Assembly (NCBI GenBank): GCA_903873585.1
Contig: CAIQOV010000010.1
Location: forward strand, 1 to 50,380
Length of the DNA stretch: 50,380 nt
Reading direction: 5' to 3'
DNA from: an uncultured Rhodobacterales bacterium
GTDB taxonomy: Bacteria; Pseudomonadota; Alphaproteobacteria; Rhodobacterales; Rhodobacteraceae
Shown: positions 20,222-28,390 of the stretch, piece by piece
How the letters are laid out: every line of letters begins with the position of its first letter
How positions within the stretch are numbered: the first letter of the stretch is position 1
Notes under the pieces: model-generated
What the model saw: only the letters and a program-made list of their open reading frames with translations
Database searches by the model: none
What the model was told of the DNA's origin: nothing
Translations under genes and position numbers: made by a program

Positions 20222-20947
20222 ATGACCCTACCCCAGACCCTTTCTGCCCGCCTGATGCGCCGCGCGCCGATCTTGCTGATCGCCCTTGCTGCGGTGCTGG
20301 CCTTTATCTTCTTTCGCCATTTGGTCAGCCTGCAAGGGCTAGAGCAGCACAGCCACGATCTTTTGGCACTGCGTGACCAGCATTATCTGGCGACGGCGGT
20401 GGGGTTTATTGTGATTTACACCGCTTTGGTCGTGATCTCGATCCCAGGGTCGGCGGTGATCGCGATGGCGGGGGGCTTTTTGTTTGGGCTGTTTCCGGGG
20501 GTTGTTTATAATGTGATCGCTGCCACCACGGGGGCGGTGATCGTCTTTTCGGCGGCGCGCAGCGGGTTTGGGCATGAACTGGCCGAGCGGATCGAAACGC
20601 GCGGCGGGTCGGTGGCGCGGATGCAACAAGCGCTCAAAGAGCATCAGGTGACGGTGCTGTTGTCGATGCGCCTTATTCCGGTGCTGCCTTTGCTGGTGTC
20701 AAACATCGTGCCCGCCTTGGTGGGCGTGCGGTTTTGGACCTTTGCCATCACCACCTTTGTCGGCATCATTCCGGCAGATATCATTTATACCCAGTTGGGC
20801 GCGGGCTTGGGCGCTGTCTTTGCGCGCGGCGAGCATCCCAATTTGCATATTCTGTTCACGCCAGAGTTTGGCTTGCCCTTGCTGGGCTTGGCTGCGCTGT
20901 CGCTGGCGCCTTTGTTGATCAAAGTTTACTCCAAACGGCGGGGCTAA
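20222..20947 (+). CDS. TVP38/TMEM64 family membrane protein
   Basis: DedA/VTT-superfamily integral membrane protein of 241 aa with about five hydrophobic segments. The conserved core is seen as GFLFGLFPGVVYNVIAATTGAVIVFSAAR and the RLIPVLPLLVSNIVPALVGVRFWTF segment. Function is not settled in bacteria; envelope or lipid-related transport is suspected. It is followed after 1 bp by a flavin disulfide oxidoreductase, a common pairing, so the two probably form an operon. The ATG at 20222 is preferred over a longer frame that would run through the rpmH promoter. Confidence 0.85.
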   Translation: MTLPQTLSARLMRRAPILLIALAAVLAFIFFRHLVSLQGLEQHSHDLLALRDQHYLATAVGFIVIYTALVVISIPGSAVIAMAGGFLFGLFPGVVYNVIAATTGAVIVFSAARSGFGHELAERIETRGGSVARMQQALKEHQVTVLLSMRLIPVLPLLVSNIVPALVGVRFWTFAITTFVGIIPADIIYTQLGAGLGAVFARGEHPNLHILFTPEFGLPLLGLAALSLAPLLIKVYSKRRG

Positions 20948-20948
20948 G

Positions 20949-22361
20949 ATGGCGCGCTATTCCACAGACCTGTGTATCATCGGGGCAGGATCTGGCGGGT
21001 TGGTGCTGGCATCTGGCGCTGTGCAACTGGGCGCAAGGGTCACGCTGATCGAAGGCGCGTTGATGGGCGGCGATTGCCTGAATTATGGCTGCGTGCCGTC
21101 AAAGGCGCTGCTGGCGGCAGCCAAGCGTGTGCAGGCAGTGCGGCAGGGCGGGGCGGGGGTTGGCGGCGTTGAACCTGCCGTTGATTTTCCAGCCGTCATG
21201 GCGCGGGTGCACGAGGCCATAGCCCAGATCGCCCCGCATGACAGCCAAGAACGCTTTGAAGCCTTGGGCGTGCGTGTGCTGCGCGCTTTTGCGCGCTTCA
21301 CTGGCCCTGACAGGGTTGAGGCGGGGGCCGAAACCATCACCGCCCGACGCTTTGTGATTGCCACGGGTGCCCATGCCATCGTGCCCGATCTGCCCGGACT
21401 GGATCAGGTGCCCTTTTACACCAACGAGACGATCTTCACCCTGACCGCCCGCCCGCAAGCCTTGGTCATTTTAGGCGCTGGTCCTGTGGCGGTGGAAATG
21501 GCGCAGGCTTTCGTTAGGCTTGGGTCCAAGGTCACGATGGTCGCGCGCAGCCGTGTGATGGGGCAGGATGACCCCCAAGCTGTGGCGGTTGTGACCGACC
21601 GTTTGCGCGCCGAGGGGGTGACGATCCTTGAAGGCTGCCCTGCCATTGCCGTCGCGCGTGACGGCGAAGGGGTTGGTGTGACATTGTCTGACGGCTCACG
21701 GCTTGCCGCCTCGCATCTGCTGGTCGCCATGGGGCGTGCGCCTGCGATCAAACGATTGAACCTTGCGGCGGCGGGGGTGCAGGTGAAAGACGGCGGCGTT
21801 GTGGTAGATGCCTCACTTCGCACCACCAACCGCAAGGTCTTTGCCATTGGCGACGTGGCAGGTGGCCCGCAATTCACCCATCTTGCCGCCTATCACGCGG
21901 GGCTGGTGCTGCGCCAAGCGGTTCTGGGCCTGCCCGCCCGTTCCAAAGCCGCCCTGCCGCGCGTCACCTACACCGAACCCGAACTGGCGCAGATCGGCGC
22001 GACCGAAGCCGAAGCCCGCGCCACCCACGGCACAGCTTTAACCGTGTTGCGCGAGGACTTCAGCCATATGGACCGCGCGATTACCGATCAGACGACTGCG
22101 GGCTTTATCAAGCTGATGATCGTCAAGGGCAGACCCATCGGCGTCACATTGGTGGGCGCGCACGCGGGCGAGCAGATCAGCCTTTGGGCCTTGGCACTGG
22201 CTGGCAAAGTCAAGCTTTCGACGATCGCGGGCATGGTCGCGCCTTATCCAACGCTCAATGAAATCTCTAAACGCGCCGCTGGGGCCTATTTTTCCCCGCG
22301 TCTCTTTGGTAGCGCTTGGATCAAGACCTTGGTCAGGGCCGCCCAAAGGCTGCTGGCCTAA
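20949..22361 (+). CDS. FAD-dependent pyridine nucleotide-disulfide oxidoreductase (mercuric-reductase-like)
   Basis: The 470-aa product has the N-terminal FAD site IIGAGSGGLVLASGA, the redox-active disulfide CLNYGCVPSK (C43, C48), the NAD(P) site LGAGPVAVEMAQAFVRLG, and the second FAD motif FAIGDVAG. At the C-terminus the usual catalytic HPT-E segment reads PYPTLNE, with Tyr in place of His. No N-terminal heavy-metal domain and no vicinal C-terminal cysteines are present, so mercury reduction is unlikely. It starts 1 bp after the TVP38 gene. The substrate is unknown. Confidence 0.85.
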   Translation: MARYSTDLCIIGAGSGGLVLASGAVQLGARVTLIEGALMGGDCLNYGCVPSKALLAAAKRVQAVRQGGAGVGGVEPAVDFPAVMARVHEAIAQIAPHDSQERFEALGVRVLRAFARFTGPDRVEAGAETITARRFVIATGAHAIVPDLPGLDQVPFYTNETIFTLTARPQALVILGAGPVAVEMAQAFVRLGSKVTMVARSRVMGQDDPQAVAVVTDRLRAEGVTILEGCPAIAVARDGEGVGVTLSDGSRLAASHLLVAMGRAPAIKRLNLAAAGVQVKDGGVVVDASLRTTNRKVFAIGDVAGGPQFTHLAAYHAGLVLRQAVLGLPARSKAALPRVTYTEPELAQIGATEAEARATHGTALTVLREDFSHMDRAITDQTTAGFIKLMIVKGRPIGVTLVGAHAGEQISLWALALAGKVKLSTIAGMVAPYPTLNEISKRAAGAYFSPRLFGSAWIKTLVRAAQRLLA

Positions 22362-22378
22362 CCAAAGCTTGGGATCGC

Positions 22379-23800
22379 ATGCGCATCTGGCGTAAAGATG
22401 GTTTTTTAAACACCCTGTCCGGCAGGTTTTTCCTGCTAACCGTCGCCTTTGTGCTGTTGGCAGAGGTGATGATCTTTGTGCCCTCAATGGCGCGCTTTCG
22501 GGCTGATTTTCTGCTGGTGCGCCTGAAAGAGGCGCAGATTGCCTCTTTGGCGCAGATGGCAGCACCTGACATGGTATCCCCGGCGCTAGAGGAAGAACTG
22601 CTCAAAAACGCCGAGGTCTTTAACGTGGTGCTGCGGCGCGACCAGATCAGGCAACTGGCGCTGTCATCCCCCATCCCCTCGCCCATCGTGGCAACCTACG
22701 ATTTGCGCATGGCAGGGCCTTGGACCTTGATCCGCGATGCAGCACTGGCCTTTGTGCAGCCTGAAAGCGATGTGATCCGCGTGATTGGCTATCCGGTGCA
22801 AGACGGCGGGATCTTGATTGAAATCACCCTGCTGTCGGGGCCGCTAAAGGTGGCGATGATCGACTATGGGTTGCGAATCCTTAGCCTTTCGGTGCTGATC
22901 TCGGCGGTGACGGCGATTTTGCTGTTCACGGCGGTGCGGCGCTTGATGGTGCTGCCCATCAGCCGCGTGGTGCGCCATATGCAGGCCTATGCCCAAGCCC
23001 CCGAAGACGCCCGCCGCGTGATTGACCCGACCGCCACCGTGGTCGAACTGCGCGTGGCTGAAGAGGCGCTCAAAAGCATGCAAACCCAACTGACGGGCGC
23101 GCTGCGCCAAAAAGAACGGTTGGCCCAGTTGGGCAGTGCTGTGGCCAAGATCGCCCATGATCTGCGCAACATCCTGACCACGGCGCAATTGTTCGCCGAC
23201 CGAATCGAAGCCAGCGCCGACCCCGCCGTGGCAAGGGCAGCGCCCAAGCTGGTGAACTCGATCAGTCGGGCGGTGAACCTGTGCGAAGCGACACTGGCCT
23301 TTGGCAAGGCCGAAGAGGCCCCACCCCGCCTGACCCGCTTTGCGCTGCTGCCTTTCTTGGAAGATCTGGTCGACGGCGAAGGCCTCACCGCCGCAGGTCG
23401 TGTCAGCTGCGTGATCCAAGCCAGCCCGGGCTTGATGATTCGCGCTGACGGCGAACAGCTTTACCGCGTCTTGGGCAACCTGATCCGCAACGCCCGTCAG
23501 GCGATTGACCAGACAGGCCAAGACGGCACGATCACGCTGGAAGGTGGCGAGACAGAGGCCGATTGGTGGATCAGCGTGGCCGATACAGGCCCCGGCCTGC
23601 CCCCCAAAGCGCGCGAGCATCTGTTTGCGGCCTTTCAAGGCGGCACTCGGGCGGGTGGCACGGGCCTTGGCCTTGCCATCGCCGCCGAACTGGTGCGCGG
23701 CCACGGCGGGCGGTTAGACCTGATGCGCAGCGATTCTGCCGGTACAGAATTCGTGATCCGCCTGCCCAAATCGCTTGGGTTGGCCGAAGCCGCAGATTGA
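22379..23800 (+). CDS. Sensor histidine kinase
   Basis: Membrane-bound two-component kinase of 473 aa: TM1 about 17-35, periplasmic sensor about 36-160, TM2 about 165-187, HAMP-like linker, phospho-acceptor His260 in KIAHDLRNILTTAQ, and a HATPase domain with the N-box NLIRNARQAI (Asn371), DTGPGLP (402-408) and GGTGLGLAIA (426-435). No response regulator gene is next to it, so its partner is elsewhere. The ATG at 22379 is 17 bp after the oxidoreductase stop; a longer frame overlapping that gene is less likely. A tRNA gene follows. Confidence 0.88.
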   Translation: MRIWRKDGFLNTLSGRFFLLTVAFVLLAEVMIFVPSMARFRADFLLVRLKEAQIASLAQMAAPDMVSPALEEELLKNAEVFNVVLRRDQIRQLALSSPIPSPIVATYDLRMAGPWTLIRDAALAFVQPESDVIRVIGYPVQDGGILIEITLLSGPLKVAMIDYGLRILSLSVLISAVTAILLFTAVRRLMVLPISRVVRHMQAYAQAPEDARRVIDPTATVVELRVAEEALKSMQTQLTGALRQKERLAQLGSAVAKIAHDLRNILTTAQLFADRIEASADPAVARAAPKLVNSISRAVNLCEATLAFGKAEEAPPRLTRFALLPFLEDLVDGEGLTAAGRVSCVIQASPGLMIRADGEQLYRVLGNLIRNARQAIDQTGQDGTITLEGGETEADWWISVADTGPGLPPKAREHLFAAFQGGTRAGGTGLGLAIAAELVRGHGGRLDLMRSDSAGTEFVIRLPKSLGLAEAAD

Positions 23801-23853
23801 TGCGCTTTCGCCCTTGCAATGGCGCGCCGCTAAGTCTAAATCCGCCGCATAGT

Positions 23854-23930
23854 GGACTCGTAGCTCAGCTGGATAGAGCATTAGACTACGAATCTAAGGG
23901 TCGGGCGTTCGAATCGCTCCGGGTCCACCA
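23854..23930 (+). tRNA. tRNA-Arg (anticodon ACG)
   Basis: A 77-nt cloverleaf with acceptor stem GGACTCG/CGGGTCC, D-arm TAGCTCAGCTGGATAGAGCA, anticodon stem TTAGA/TCTAA with loop CTACGAA (anticodon ACG, to be read with inosine), T-arm with GTTCGAATC, and an encoded CCA at 23928-23930. Its 3' part, from 23883 onward, is the left end of an 86-bp repeat duplicated at 32268: the gene is the insertion site of the neighbouring mobile element and remains intact. Confidence 0.96.
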
Positions 23931-23968
23931 TGAAATTCAAGGGCTTAGGCAGAAATGCCTAGGCCCTT
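23883..23968. repeat. attL: left 86-bp attachment repeat
   Basis: Identical base for base to 32268-32353. It covers the tRNA-Arg 3' half from the anticodon stem, the CCA, an 11-nt spacer and a hairpin (AAGGGCTTAGGC with GCCTAGGCCCTT). In this copy the hairpin is followed by AAATTTT, the beginning of element sequence, not by its original T-run. Confidence 0.93.
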
Positions 23969-23978
23969 AAATTTTCCC

Positions 23979-24000
23979 GGCTACCACCGGGCTACCACCG
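23979..24000. repeat. Left arm-type sites: two tandem 11-bp repeats
   Basis: GGCTACCACCG occurs at 23979-23989 and 23990-24000, only 10 bp inside attL. Four more copies lie at 32109-32151 near the right end. Repeats at both ends of a tyrosine-integrase element suggest binding sites for the integrase N-terminal arm-binding domain or for the excisionase. Confidence 0.6.
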
Positions 24001-24247
24001 CAATACGTGCTGCGTGAAAGACGGGCCGTGGCCCAGCGCACAGAAAATCGCTTCGAAACCGCTTTGGATCGCTGCAAGACGATTTATCGGGGCACCGGCT
24101 TAAGGCTTGGGCCGTGGCGGTTCTGGGGCCGGGGCTTGGGCACTGGCAGGCCAAGCGCCCTCAATGCGCAAGCCTTAGGATCGGGGCGGGGTGTGCCCAG
24201 CGCTTCCCAAGGCCCGATACTTATGCTGCGAGCAAATTTTTGACCGG
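24001..24247. other. Gene-free left margin of the element
   Basis: I see no convincing gene here. The stretch 24102-24176 is rich in nested complementarity: AAGGCTTG (24102-24109) with CAAGCCTT (24169-24176), and inside it GCTTGG (24134-24139) with CCAAGC (24151-24156). It lies downstream of the leftward small genes and could be a terminator-like or structured RNA region; there is no T-run to confirm this. Confidence 0.35.
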
Positions 24248-24496
24248 TTACGCCAGCGCTTCGGCTTTGGCCTCAGGCTTGCCCCGGTTCAAGAGCGCAA
24301 CCTCTTCCTCAAATTGTCTTGCCAAGCCGGAACCGTCACGCACTGCCGCCATGATTACATGGCAAAGCGCCCTGACCTTACGGACCTCTAAACGATCAAA
24401 GTCGCTGTATTGAATGACACTATCTGCCAGAACCTCGGCGGCTGTTATTAAGCCCAACAGGTCATGCAGCCGGATTTCTGTCTCTTTCATCGGCAT
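24248..24496 (-). CDS. Small protein of unknown function
   Basis: 82 aa from the ATG at 24496 (MPMKETEIRLHDLLGL), with GAGG seven bases upstream; a second in-frame ATG is at 24490. The product is helical in character (LLGLITAAEVLADSVIQYSDFDRLEVRKVRALCHVIMAA) without membrane segments or known motifs. It follows the 102-aa gene by 19 bp, so the two are one leftward transcript, divergent from the XRE regulator and therefore probably under its control. No function assigned. Confidence 0.6.
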   Translation of the reverse strand: MPMKETEIRLHDLLGLITAAEVLADSVIQYSDFDRLEVRKVRALCHVIMAAVRDGSGLARQFEEEVALLNRGKPEAKAEALA

Positions 24497-24515
24497 AGGG
24501 TTTCCTCTTCTGTCA

Positions 24516-24824
24516 TTAACTTGAAAGGGCGCGGCGCTGGGCGTCTGACAAAGCGCGGTGAAGGTCGGCAAGGTCCCGCAATCCTGCATGGCCAAGACGA
24601 TCTGCGCCTTCGGTCATGGTTAGTGCGGTGCGCAGTTGATCTAAGCTCATAGACGCGAACCGGGCAAATCGAGCAGTCGTCTGCCGCGCAACCAAGGCTT
24701 GCTCTTTCGCGTCTTGCCACGCATTGCGCAAGGCATGTGAAAGGCGCACCCTTAGGGCCTCACGGGTGCCAGCGCGGCGCACCATCTTCCAAGCAGCTTG
24801 CATGATCTTGGCGCGGTCAAACAT
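24516..24824 (-). CDS. Small basic protein of unknown function
   Basis: 102 aa, starting MFDRAKIMQAAWKMVRRAGTR, arginine- and alanine-rich and predicted all-helical. GGGAAAAAG precedes the ATG. The beginning resembles small proteins I associate with Rhodobacteraceae prophages and islands, but no domain can be named. It is the first gene of the leftward pair opposite the XRE regulator, with the palindromic operators at 24846-24894 between the two start codons. Confidence 0.6.
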   Translation of the reverse strand: MFDRAKIMQAAWKMVRRAGTREALRVRLSHALRNAWQDAKEQALVARQTTARFARFASMSLDQLRTALTMTEGADRLGHAGLRDLADLHRALSDAQRRALSS

Positions 24825-24845
24825 TGCTTTTTCCCATCGGTTTCG

Positions 24846-24894
24846 ATAGAAAATCTATACAGTGGGATAGGCCGTCTATCAATAGATAATCTAT
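24846..24894. promoter_or_regulatory. Divergent promoter region with palindromic operators
   Basis: Two perfect 13-bp palindromes of the form ATAGA-N3-TCTAT lie at 24846-24858 and 24882-24894, with centres 36 bp apart, and a related TCTAT-CA-ATAGA at 24875-24886 overlaps the second. They sit between a leftward and a rightward gene start; the rightward gene is an XRE-type regulator, so these are probably its own operators in a small genetic switch. Confidence 0.6.
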
Positions 24895-24928
24895 CATTGG
24901 CGCAAGATTTTCTTTCAAAGGGGTGCAA

Positions 24929-25171
24929 ATGAACGGCGAACAAATCAGGGCGGGGCGCGCTCTTGTCGGCTGGTCTGCGGCTGATCTGGCAGACAAAGCC
25001 GGTATCAGCTATCCAACCATCCAGCGGATTGACGCGACACGCGGGCCGGTATCAGGCCGGTTTGAAACCATAGAGGCTATCCGCAAGGCGCTTGAAACGG
25101 CAGGGGTGCAGTTCCTTGCGTCCGGTCAGACGGCGCTGGGCGCAGGCGTGGCCTTCACCCCGAAGGCATAG
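24929..25171 (+). CDS. XRE-type helix-turn-helix regulator
   Basis: 80 aa with a helix-turn-helix spanning about residues 4-50 (IRAGRALVGWSAADLADKAGISYPTIQRID), typical of the lambda-Cro/XRE group. It has no additional sensor domain. Two starts are possible; ATG 24929 is favoured over GTG 24923 because AAAGGGG lies at the right distance. It is the only clear plus-strand gene in the element and sits opposite the leftward pair, so it probably governs the element's quiescent state. Confidence 0.82.
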   Translation: MNGEQIRAGRALVGWSAADLADKAGISYPTIQRIDATRGPVSGRFETIEAIRKALETAGVQFLASGQTALGAGVAFTPKA

Positions 25172-25199
25172 CCCTACATCAGTTTGAAGCGCGGCAGGA

Positions 25200-25463
25200 T
25201 CACCCGTTGGGGCGCTTTGGCAAGGCCAAGCCATGGGCCTTGAAGGCGCTGGCCTCAGCTTGGGCGCGGGTCAAGCCGCCGTCATGTTCCATGATTGCCG
25301 CCCGTTCCTCTGCCAGATCAAGGCGTGTTGCCAGATCATCGCCCAGCGCAGCGCAATCGGGCGCGGCAGGGGGCGCAACCGGCCCGCGCGAGGCGGTAAA
25401 GCGAGGCAGGCCAGCATAGGCCCGCCGCAGCTCTTCCCAAGGTCCGCCTCCATCCTCAACCAT
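25200..25463 (-). CDS. Small protein, last gene of the replication operon
   Basis: 87 aa, MVEDGGGPWEELRRAYAGLPRF and so on, with an acidic middle part and a helical DLATRLDLAEERAAIMEHDGGLTRAQAEASAF. The segment ERAAIMEHDGGLTRAQAE recalls a motif common in small proteins next to phage or plasmid primases, but I cannot name a family. It overlaps the end of the DUF927 gene by 8 bases, so it is translationally coupled to it. The 28 bp to the convergent XRE gene contain nothing notable. Confidence 0.65.
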   Translation of the reverse strand: MVEDGGGPWEELRRAYAGLPRFTASRGPVAPPAAPDCAALGDDLATRLDLAEERAAIMEHDGGLTRAQAEASAFKAHGLALPKRPNG

Positions 25464-27312
25464 CGACTTGCCCCCCAGCGGCTTGCAGGGCCTTTAGATC
25501 AATCTGATAGAGGCGGTACTTCTCGCCCGCGTTCGGCACATGAAAGACGGCGTTGGGCTTGCCTTCCGGCCCCTGTGGCACAATCCCGCTGCCAGTCAGC
25601 AACTTGACAACGCCACGATAGTCCAGCCCCTTGAGAATCTCTTTCAGCGCCGGGGCGAGGATGTAGAATTGAAAGGCCTCTAGGGTTTCATCGCCTTCCG
25701 CATGGGTCTTAACGAAGCCCCAGCGGGGCGAATATACAGCCCGATCTGCATTGGCGTGCCATTTCTGAAACCGCGCCGCGCCATAGGTTTCAATCGCCTC
25801 GCCAATCGCCCGCCGCGCTTGAGCTTCTTCCCCAGACCCAGCCCCGCCGCGCTCTTTCAGCCAATCCGCAAAGCACCGCAACGCGGCTTTGCCGGAAGCT
25901 CCAACCGGCCAGCCGGTCACGCCCCAAGCCGATGCAAGATCACCCGCCGCAGCCACTAGGGCGAAGCGATCAGCCACCCGCCGCACTTGACCATCGGCAC
26001 CGGCAGGCAAGGCGGCTTGCGTGAAAGCGCGCCGCAACTCGCCCAGCTCCAGCCGCACCGCGTCCAGATCGGCGGCAACATGGCGCAGGAAGGCCCGCGC
26101 CGCCGTGCCAAAATAACGCCCTGACGCCGCCCTCTGGGCTTGCGCGAAGGTCGCGGCATCAGCGGCCCCGTGCAAGTCTTCAAAGAGGCCCAGCCCGGCC
26201 CCGGCATCGGCCCGCAAGTCGATAACGCGCACTTCCATGCCCGCCGCGATCTGGCCACCGCCTTCCCTGATCTTGTCAGCAAGGGCGATTTCACCGGTCG
26301 ACAAGAAGATCAATCGCCACTCAAGCGCCCGGCGGGCCTGCCCATCTTTCCCCGATCTGGCCTTGCCCTTGCCGTTTGCCAGCATATAGGCTGCAGCGCC
26401 TGCCGCCTTGGGTTCCACCTGCGAGAGTTCGTCTAGGCACAGAAGGGCGTCGTTATGAAGCCCGGAGATGGACTCAAGCGCGTTGTCTGTTGCGCGCCAG
26501 TTCTTGACATAACCCCCTGCACCACCGCCGCCCCACACCGACCCGGCCACGTAAAGCGCAGTTGATTTCCCCATAGAAGAGCTGCCGCGAAGGTGGAAGC
26601 CGCCGCCTTCCTCGCCTGTCAGGCCCAACAGAGGCGCGGCAAATGCGGCCGCTATGGCGATCATCAGGCGGGAATTGCCCAGCGCGGGGGCGGCAATGTG
26701 AGTTTTCCAGTCCTCAAGCGTGCTTGAAGTGTGGAAGGCGTGATCAAGGGGTGTGGAAGTCTGCAATATCACCTGTTCCGCGCCCGCGCCTGCCCCAATA
26801 GTTTCATTCGGCAGAACGAAGGCAGTTCCGTGCCATCCGATATTGAGGACGCAGCGCGCCCGGGCTTTAGGCTTCGAGGTCAGCAGGTATTCGAACAACC
26901 AATCCCGCCACTTCCCGCCAACACCGGCCACCGGCTCAAACCCAAGCCGTAACAACTCCGCCCTTAAGGCTTCGCCGGAACCGGCAAAGAGCGCGTTGGG
27001 CATGGCCCACATATGTCGTTGCCCGTCACAGTCCAAAACCTCAAGCAAACGCCCGTGATCCTCACCCTCTGCCGTTCTTGTGCGCGCCAAGATTCTTACT
27101 TCCGAACCGAACACGACCCATTTTTTGCGAGTTTCGCCGCCCTCGCCTTCGGTTTCCACTTCGCGCCAAATCCTGTCGTCTTCCACCTTGAACGGGAAGT
27201 ATTCCTTCGGGGCGCGCTGGGCCTTCCCGGTCTGCGCAGCGCCAGCCCTCTTGGCCTTGGCTTCAGCCTCAGCTTTTGCCACTTGCGCGGCAATCTCATC
27301 TTCTCCGCTCAT
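25456..27312 (-). CDS. DUF927 domain ATPase (probable replicative helicase of the element)
   Basis: 618 aa. After a charged, alanine-rich N-terminus comes the DUF927 region (about 130-420) with Walker A RGSSSMGKST (242-251), Walker B LLCLDE (290-295) and a sensor-like LIFLSTGE. WRATDNALESISGLHNDALLCLDELSQ is typical of DUF927 proteins of phages, plasmids and islands, thought to act as helicases together with a primase. The C-terminal 200 residues may bind DNA. It overlaps the primase gene by 4 bases, so primase and helicase are made as separate but coupled polypeptides. Helicase activity is inference. Confidence 0.85.
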   Translation of the reverse strand: MSGEDEIAAQVAKAEAEAKAKRAGAAQTGKAQRAPKEYFPFKVEDDRIWREVETEGEGGETRKKWVVFGSEVRILARTRTAEGEDHGRLLEVLDCDGQRHMWAMPNALFAGSGEALRAELLRLGFEPVAGVGGKWRDWLFEYLLTSKPKARARCVLNIGWHGTAFVLPNETIGAGAGAEQVILQTSTPLDHAFHTSSTLEDWKTHIAAPALGNSRLMIAIAAAFAAPLLGLTGEEGGGFHLRGSSSMGKSTALYVAGSVWGGGGAGGYVKNWRATDNALESISGLHNDALLCLDELSQVEPKAAGAAAYMLANGKGKARSGKDGQARRALEWRLIFLSTGEIALADKIREGGGQIAAGMEVRVIDLRADAGAGLGLFEDLHGAADAATFAQAQRAASGRYFGTAARAFLRHVAADLDAVRLELGELRRAFTQAALPAGADGQVRRVADRFALVAAAGDLASAWGVTGWPVGASGKAALRCFADWLKERGGAGSGEEAQARRAIGEAIETYGAARFQKWHANADRAVYSPRWGFVKTHAEGDETLEAFQFYILAPALKEILKGLDYRGVVKLLTGSGIVPQGPEGKPNAVFHVPNAGEKYRLYQIDLKALQAAGGQVDG

Positions 27313-28208
27313 GCGTCACCTCGCAGAACGTCATTGAAGTCAGCGCCCGGCTTGAGCGGGTGAACGATGGAAACCGCCCGGCCTTCCGCCTCAAGCCGCC
27401 CCGCCGCAACCTCTGCCGCAGCAAGCCCCGCGTCGTCATGGTCTGTGGCAATGATCACCACTTCCGCAACAGGCGGCTTGGGTAAGATCAAGCCTTTAAG
27501 GCCGGAAGTCGAAAGGGTAGCCCAGACAGTCAGGCGCGAAGCAAGCGACACAGAAAGCGCGGTTTCAATTCCTTCCGCTAAGGCGATTACCTGCGCATCC
27601 GGCCCAAAACGAACCGCCCCACCAGAAGACGGCCCCAGCATCATCTTGGCTGGCGATACGTCCGCCTTGCCGCCTCCATCAGGGCGCAGGAAGGTGCGAT
27701 GCACCCCCAGCGCCTCGCCATTGGGGCCTCTGATCTGCGCCACTATGGCGGGCAGATGCAGTCCACTTGGAGAGTGCAGGGCGGCAGGATGAAAGCGCAG
27801 AGTGTTGCGCATTTTGGCGAATCGCAGCCCGACAATCCCGCGCCCCTCAAGGTAGGTTTGCGCGGGCGTTCCTTCGCAACTCACAGAAGCCGCGAAAAGA
27901 TCATGGGCAGAATTCAGGCGCTGGGCTTCGCGCCGCTCCTCTTCCGCCCGCTTGCGCTTGGCCTCTTTGGGGTCAGGCGGCACCACCGGCCCGCCCCGGC
28001 CCGCAACCAAACCCCGTGCCTGCAATTCTGCCAACACGGCGCAACCGGCCTTGTGGCAATGCACCAACAGCCGCCCGTCCCTTTCAGACAACGAAAGCGC
28101 CCTCTGATCCTTGCGCCCCTCAGGTTGGCAGACAGGGCAGGGCGCAAGGCCAGACCCCGCCCGCCATTCACCGCCCAGCGCCAGCGTGATGTCTTGTGCG
28201 GCGCTCAT
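27309..28208 (-). CDS. Toprim-domain primase-like protein
   Basis: 299 aa. N-terminal zinc-binding motif C24-x2-C27 ... C51-x4-C56 of the DnaG/P4 primase type, a charged linker (about 78-100), then a Toprim-like domain with EGIETALS (212-219) and ATDHDDAG (254-261), the acidic metal site. It is likely to make primers for replication of the element, working with the DUF927 ATPase whose gene overlaps by 4 bases. In phage P4 the corresponding activities are fused in one alpha protein; here they are split. Confidence 0.83.
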   Translation of the reverse strand: MSAAQDITLALGGEWRAGSGLAPCPVCQPEGRKDQRALSLSERDGRLLVHCHKAGCAVLAELQARGLVAGRGGPVVPPDPKEAKRKRAEEERREAQRLNSAHDLFAASVSCEGTPAQTYLEGRGIVGLRFAKMRNTLRFHPAALHSPSGLHLPAIVAQIRGPNGEALGVHRTFLRPDGGGKADVSPAKMMLGPSSGGAVRFGPDAQVIALAEGIETALSVSLASRLTVWATLSTSGLKGLILPKPPVAEVVIIATDHDDAGLAAAEVAAGRLEAEGRAVSIVHPLKPGADFNDVLRGDA

Positions 28209-28390
28209 AGATCGTAATCCACGGCGACCGGCAGGCCAACGGCGCGCCGCAGCTCTGCTATCTCGTCCCGCAGAACCTCCAATTCGGTGCAGGCCGTTTG
28301 CGCAACATCAAGCGCGTCCGCCGCCGTGTTTTGCGCGTCTTCGATATGTTGTTTCAGGCTAAAGCCGTCCCAGCCTTCCGCTTGCCTCAT
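28205..28390 (-). CDS. Small coiled-coil protein
   Basis: 61 aa, with heptad-like IEDAQNTAADALDVAQTACTELEVLRDEIAELRRAVGLP predicting a coiled coil over most of its length. It overlaps both neighbours by 4 bases (the AlpA-like gene upstream and the primase gene downstream), so it is firmly part of the operon in spite of its size. No family recognised. Confidence 0.6.
   Translation of the reverse strand: MRQAEGWDGFSLKQHIEDAQNTAADALDVAQTACTELEVLRDEIAELRRAVGLPVAVDYDL

Noticed and set aside
20949-22361. Mercuric reductase (merA)
   Set aside because: There is no heavy-metal-binding N-terminal domain, no C-terminal cysteine pair and no mer genes nearby; only the general flavin disulfide fold is supported.
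24007-24243. Open frame of 78 codons at the left margin of the element
   Set aside because: No ribosome binding site, no recognisable protein character, and the same stretch shows strong nested base complementarity; probably non-coding.
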